DNA of 64,000 bases from Streptomyces fodineus (GTDB lineage Bacteria; Actinomycetota; Actinomycetes; Streptomycetales; Streptomycetaceae), in assembly GCF_001735805.1 (NCBI RefSeq), contig NZ_CP017248.1, positions 248,001 through 312,000 of the forward strand. Direction: 5' to 3'. The notes beneath the pieces were generated by a model. That model was not told the origin of the DNA, searched no databases, and saw only the letters and a list, made by a program, of their open reading frames with translations. Every line of letters begins with the position of its first letter. Within the stretch, counting starts at the first letter, position 1. A program made the translations under genes and the position numbers. Below are positions 60,970 through 64,000 of this stretch, one piece after another.

Positions 60970-61390
60970 TCAGGCAAAGCCGTGCCAGGGCTGTCGCCAG
61001 CGGATCGACGTCCTGGGCTTGCCGCCGGGGAGCGCCGGTCGCGCGGCCGCCCGACCGGAGGGACTGTGCCGGGCGGTGTCGCCTGGCCATGCCTGAGTGG
61101 CCTCTTCTCCGGCCGGGTCCTTCGGCGGCACGGAGAGGCGGCTCACGGCGTCGACGAGGGCAGCGCGATGCTGAGCCAGCCGCTGCGGCGGCCTTGCCGT
61201 GTCCGGGTCGGTGAGGTCGGGGCCTCGGGCTGCCGTGAACCATGCCTGGGCCAGCGCGAGGGTGAGGACCAGGATGTCGGCCGGGTCGTGGCCGGCCTGG
61301 ATGGTCCCTCGCCGCCGAGCTGCGGACAGGGCCGCTTCCTTGTCGGCCGCCTCCAGGCGCACCCACTCCCGCTTCTCCTGCTTCTTCACG
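60970..61390 (-). pseudogene. C-terminal fragment of a TetR-family regulator
   Basis: The frame reads VRLEAADKEAALSAARRRGT then IQAGHDPADILVLTLALAQA and WFTAARGPDLTDPDTARPPQ, ending in a stop at 60970. The pattern GTIxxGHDPADxLxLxLALAQAW is a signature of the ligand-binding C-terminus of one TetR group. No helix-turn-helix precedes it, so the gene is truncated. The downstream tail is low complexity. Confidence 0.6.
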
Positions 61391-61447
61391 AGAAACGGGG
61401 AGCTCGGGGGGAACCGGCCGTCCGAGCAGGTGGGCACCGTCGAGGTG

Positions 61448-61981
61448 CTATCGCTTCTGGTCTGTACCTGCGGGATCGGCGGCGGCCTTCACGAGGTTGT
61501 GCTCCAAGCGTTCCAGGGTGAGCAGGGCCGCGGCCCGCTCGTCGGCGGACATACCAACGGTCGAGAGTTCCTCGAGCCGGCTCCAGACCCGCTCGACCTC
61601 ACGGCGCAGGGCATGGCTGGCCACCGTGGGTTCGATGAGGGACGCGCGCTTGTCGGTGGGTGAGGGGCGGCGACGGACGAAGCCGGCCTGCTCCAGGCGC
61701 TGGACGGTGCGGGTCATGGTGGCGGCGTCGGAGTCCAGCAGGCGCACGAGGTCGGCCTGCCGCTGGGGGCCGAGTTCCCACAGGTGCATCATGACCAGCT
61801 CCTGGCCCGGATGCAGGCCGATGCGGCGCAGCAGCTGTCCCGCGAACATGCGGTGCAATCGGGCCAGGCGGAAGATCGCGTGACTGATCGGGCCGGTGCC
61901 GGCCGCGGCCGGCACCGGGACGGTTGCCTCGTGTCCCCTGCCCGGGGGACCCCATCCGGCTTCCGATGTGGGCTGCGCCAT
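61448..61981 (-). CDS. MarR-family regulator
   Basis: A 177-residue protein from the ATG at 61981. The MarR winged helix reads LLRRIGLHPGQELVMMHLWE then LGPQRQADLVRLLDSDAATM and TRTVQRLEQAGFVRRRPSPT. DKRASLIEP follows, containing the conserved DxR wing (SPTDKRAS). It binds as a dimer to palindromes near its target. It is divergent from the old-yellow-enzyme gene at 62232, and an inverted repeat lies between them. Such pairs commonly respond to electrophiles or phenolic compounds. The ligand is unproven. Confidence 0.92.
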   Translation of the reverse strand: MAQPTSEAGWGPPGRGHEATVPVPAAAGTGPISHAIFRLARLHRMFAGQLLRRIGLHPGQELVMMHLWELGPQRQADLVRLLDSDAATMTRTVQRLEQAGFVRRRPSPTDKRASLIEPTVASHALRREVERVWSRLEELSTVGMSADERAAALLTLERLEHNLVKAAADPAGTDQKR

Positions 61982-62128
61982 CTCTTCCTCACTTTCCTGT
62001 CCGATCAACTTAATCCTACCTGTCGATAGCCCCCTGGCCTGTCGGCCTTCGGATGAGGAAAGACACCCCAGGACATGGGGGTGTGACCTCTGTCACGTTC
62101 AACCTCGGGAATGGATGCAGCGGATTTA

Positions 62129-62164
62129 CCTGTTCGGACAGGTGATTTACTTGTCCGAACAGGC
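62129..62164. promoter_or_regulatory. Candidate MarR operator before old-yellow-enzyme gene
   Basis: CCTGTTCGGACAGG (62130-62143) is a near-palindrome. It is repeated in inverted form as CTTGTCCGAACAGG (62151-62164), so the two arms also pair with each other. The repeat lies 68 bases before the start at 62232. Confidence 0.65.
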
Positions 62165-62231
62165 AATCGCGGTGCAGGCCGGGCCGTCGCACGCCCGGGC
62201 CGCGCAACAGCACTCATCCAGAGGAGAGACC

Positions 62232-63299
62232 ATGACCACTGCTTTCGATCCGATCGTCCTGGGCGGCAAGCGCCTGGCCAGCCGCGTCGTGATGGCGCCG
62301 ATGACCCGCAGCCGTGCCTTCGGGGCCGGCGCCGAGCCGACGGAGCTGATGGCGACGTACTACGCGCAGCGCGCCAGCGCCGGACTGATCGTCACCGAGG
62401 GCATCCAGCCCTCGCCGGTCGGGCAGGGCTACCCCGACACCCCCGGCCTGCACACGCCCGGGCAGGTGCGGGCGTGGCGGACGGTGACCGACGCCGTGCA
62501 CCGCGAGGGTGGTGTGATCTTCGCGCAGCTGATGCACACCGGGCGGATCGGCCACCCGAGCCTGCTGCCCGACGGTCTGCTTCCGGTGGGGCCGTCGGCG
62601 GTGGCCGCCAAGGGTCAGGTCTACACCCACGAGGGGCCGAAGGACTTCGTGGTCCCGAAGGAGCTGGGCGAGGCGGAGATCCGGCAGACGATCGCCGACT
62701 TCGCCGCCGCGGCACGCAACGCGGTTGAGGCCGGGTTCGACGGCGTGGAGATCCACGGTGCCAACGGCTACCTCATCCACCAGTTCCTCGCACCCAACAC
62801 CAACCAGCGCACCGACGCCTGGGGCGGCAGCGTCGGGGGCCGGATCCGCTTCGCCGTCGAGGTCGTCACGGCTGTGGCCGAAGCGATCGGCAGCCACCGG
62901 GTCGGCCTGCGGATCTCGCCCGGAAACCCGTACAACGACATGTCCGAGGACAACCCGGGCGAGGTCTACGGGACGCTCTTGGACCGGCTCGCCGGCCTGG
63001 AGCTTGCCTACCTGCACCTGATGGAGGGGCCGGACCGCGCCCTGACCGCGTCGCTGCGCAAGGCGTGGCCGAGCACGTTCATCCTCAACCCGTTCACCCA
63101 CCCCGACGCCACCGGCCCCGACGCGCTGAAGCTGGTCGAGAACGACAGCGCGGACATGGTCGCCTACGGGGCGCTGTTCCTGGCCAACCCCGATCTGCCG
63201 CGCCGCCTCGCCGTCGACGGTCCGTTCAACACCCCGGACCCGGCCACCTTCTACGGCGGCGACCACCGCGGCTACACCGACTACCCGACCTTGGACTGA
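62232..63299 (+). CDS. Old-yellow-enzyme family ene-reductase (NADH:flavin oxidoreductase)
   Basis: A 355-residue FMN-dependent TIM barrel from the ATG at 62232, with GAGGAGAG upstream. It starts FDPIVLGGKRLASRVVMAPM then TRSRAFGAGAEPTELMATYY. It carries GLIVTEGIQPSPVGQGYPDT, IFAQLMHTGRIGHPSLLPDG, the substrate-binding DGVEIHGANGYLIHQFLAPN (His/Asn pair) and ADMVAYGALFLANPDLPRRL. These are the N-ethylmaleimide-reductase/pentaerythritol-tetranitrate-reductase class features. It reduces activated C=C bonds of electrophiles with NAD(P)H. It is divergent from the MarR gene and probably induced when that repressor releases the operator at 62129-62164. Confidence 0.93.
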   Translation: MTTAFDPIVLGGKRLASRVVMAPMTRSRAFGAGAEPTELMATYYAQRASAGLIVTEGIQPSPVGQGYPDTPGLHTPGQVRAWRTVTDAVHREGGVIFAQLMHTGRIGHPSLLPDGLLPVGPSAVAAKGQVYTHEGPKDFVVPKELGEAEIRQTIADFAAAARNAVEAGFDGVEIHGANGYLIHQFLAPNTNQRTDAWGGSVGGRIRFAVEVVTAVAEAIGSHRVGLRISPGNPYNDMSEDNPGEVYGTLLDRLAGLELAYLHLMEGPDRALTASLRKAWPSTFILNPFTHPDATGPDALKLVENDSADMVAYGALFLANPDLPRRLAVDGPFNTPDPATFYGGDHRGYTDYPTLD

Positions 63300-63333
63300 C
63301 GTCCGTTGCCGCGCTGCGGCCTGCCCGGTAGGG

Positions 63334-63372
63334 GCTGCCGCCTGATCGACCGAAAGCCGATCAGGCGGCAGC
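63334..63372. terminator. Perfect 15-bp stem between convergent genes
   Basis: Arms 63334-63348 and 63358-63372 pair perfectly around a 9-nt loop (ACCGAAAGC). It lies between the ene-reductase stop and the convergent TetR gene stop, so it probably terminates transcription from both sides. Confidence 0.8.
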
Positions 63373-63411
63373 GATCACACAGCCCTTGACGTTCGTTTCG
63401 CGTGGCATGCC

Positions 63412-63999
63412 TCAAGTCCGCGCGAGCGCATGGTCGATGGTGGTGAGCCACTGGGTGACGATGGTGTCGACGAACTCGTCGGTGGCTTCGGCCCGGTCGA
63501 AGAAGAGGCGGGCGAGGAGGGGGCCGTAGAGCAGGCTGTACTGCTCGGCGGTGATCTGCAGGCCGGACGGCTCCAGGAGCTTGTTCAGCGCGGCGAGGCG
63601 GTCCTCCGCGATCCGGGCCATGGCCTGGGCGCTGTCGGGGTCATGGTCGGCTTCGGCGGCGATGGCCAGCGCTGCTGTGCGGGTGGCGGGGACGGTGATA
63701 CCGGCGCGCAGGCTGACCAGCCAGGCAGTGGCGACAGCGCGTACGTCCGCGCCGGGTTCGGGGTAGCCGACGTCGGGGCCTTCCAGGGTGACGTCGGAGA
63801 GCAGGGCCGCGCGGCTGGGCCAGTGCCGGTACAGGGTCTGACGGGTGACGCCGGCCCGTTCGGCCAGGAGCGCGGTGGTCAACCCGGTCAGCCCTACCTC
63901 GGGCAGCAGTTCGCGGGCAACGGCCAGGATCCGGGCGCGGGTGCGCTGGACACGGGGGTTGTCCGGATTCGGCTGACGGCGGTGGACGGGCGGCTTGGA
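63412..63999 (-). CDS. TetR-family regulator, 5' end outside window
   Basis: The reading frame continues to the right edge of the window. The visible part is NPRVQRTRARILAVARELLP then EVGLTGLTTALLAERAGVTR and QTLYRHWPSRAALLSDVTLE, a TetR helix-turn-helix. The ligand domain follows (ADVRAVATAWLVSLRAGITV, SLLYGPLLARLFFDRAEATD). The TTG at 63882 sits inside the first DNA-binding helix region and is not the real start. The true start lies upstream of 63910, perhaps beyond 64000. It is convergent with the ene-reductase gene. The target is unknown. Confidence 0.88.
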   Translation of the reverse strand, partial: SKPPVHRRQPNPDNPRVQRTRARILAVARELLPEVGLTGLTTALLAERAGVTRQTLYRHWPSRAALLSDVTLEGPDVGYPEPGADVRAVATAWLVSLRAGITVPATRTAALAIAAEADHDPDSAQAMARIAEDRLAALNKLLEPSGLQITAEQYSLLYGPLLARLFFDRAEATDEFVDTIVTQWLTTIDHALART

Positions 64000-64000
64000 C

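Noticed and set aside
1..64000. tRNA, rRNA, riboswitch or replication origin
   Set aside because: No cloverleaf-like sequence, rRNA signature, conserved riboswitch core or DnaA-box cluster was recognised by reading. A covariance-model scan would be decisive.

Overview
The window looks like the chromosome of a Streptomyces-type actinomycete. The DNA is very GC-rich, GTG and TTG starts are common, and regulators dominate (ArsR, PadR, TetR, MarR, AraC, XRE and SARP types). Many small secreted proteins and lipoproteins are present, and a TTA leucine codon sits in a SARP-type regulator. No rRNA, tRNA, ribosomal or central-metabolism gene was recognised. About twenty broken or complete insertion sequences from many families (IS630, IS5, IS3, IS256, IS110, ISAs1, ISL3, IS1182-like and others) lie between ordinary accessory genes. 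This fits a chromosome arm or genomic-island region rather than the core.

Layout. 1-9.7 kb: partial methyltransferase, IS630 debris, an ArsR regulator with a strong palindromic operator, a secreted lipase, a transposase remnant, a divergent MFS exporter/XRE regulator pair and a VOC protein. 9.9-18.7 kb: GNAT acetyltransferase, a DinB gene bracketed by 36-bp inverted repeats, a cytochrome P450, a near-complete IS256, a complete but frame-broken IS630 with TA target duplication, then a gene-poor stretch. 19-29.4 kb: PadR/DUF1048 pair with a serine hydrolase, a field of IS5/IS3 remnants, a Tat-exported glycoside-hydrolase-like protein with seven tandem propeller-type repeats, and a large SARP/AfsR-type regulator. 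30-43.5 kb: frameshifted AraC gene next to a metallo-beta-lactamase-fold hydrolase, two identical head-to-tail IS110 elements with probable bridge-RNA regions, a broken SDR gene fused to transposase debris, a TetR/SRPBCC divergent pair, HAD phosphatase, GNAT, ISAs1 remnant and a frameshifted kinase-fold phosphotransferase. 43.6-51 kb: IS debris, an acidic orphan protein, a frameshifted HAF-repeat protein, recombinase debris and a lipoprotein. 51.2-64 kb: an APC permease, a three-gene caspase-containing cassette, VOC and broken DJ-1/PfpI genes, a secreted double-psi-barrel-like protein with a GH18 chitinase, an SDR/TetR pair, a MarR/old-yellow-enzyme pair and a partial TetR.

The most interesting unit is the cassette at 56063-54701/52983 (minus strand). 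A 110-residue protein resembling effector-associated adaptors is followed one base later by a caspase-like protease with an intact His/Cys dyad. A 573-residue, probably all-helical protein then overlaps the protease gene by ATGA. It looks like an undescribed or divergent actinobacterial conflict (suicide/defence) module. The IS110 tandem dimer is the second: its element-element junction restores the arrangement known to express bridge RNA.

Several otherwise intact genes are broken by one base or one codon (AraC-type, kinase-fold phosphotransferase, HAF-repeat protein, SDR). Either this region is decaying or some of these are assembly errors. They are marked as pseudogenes with that caveat.
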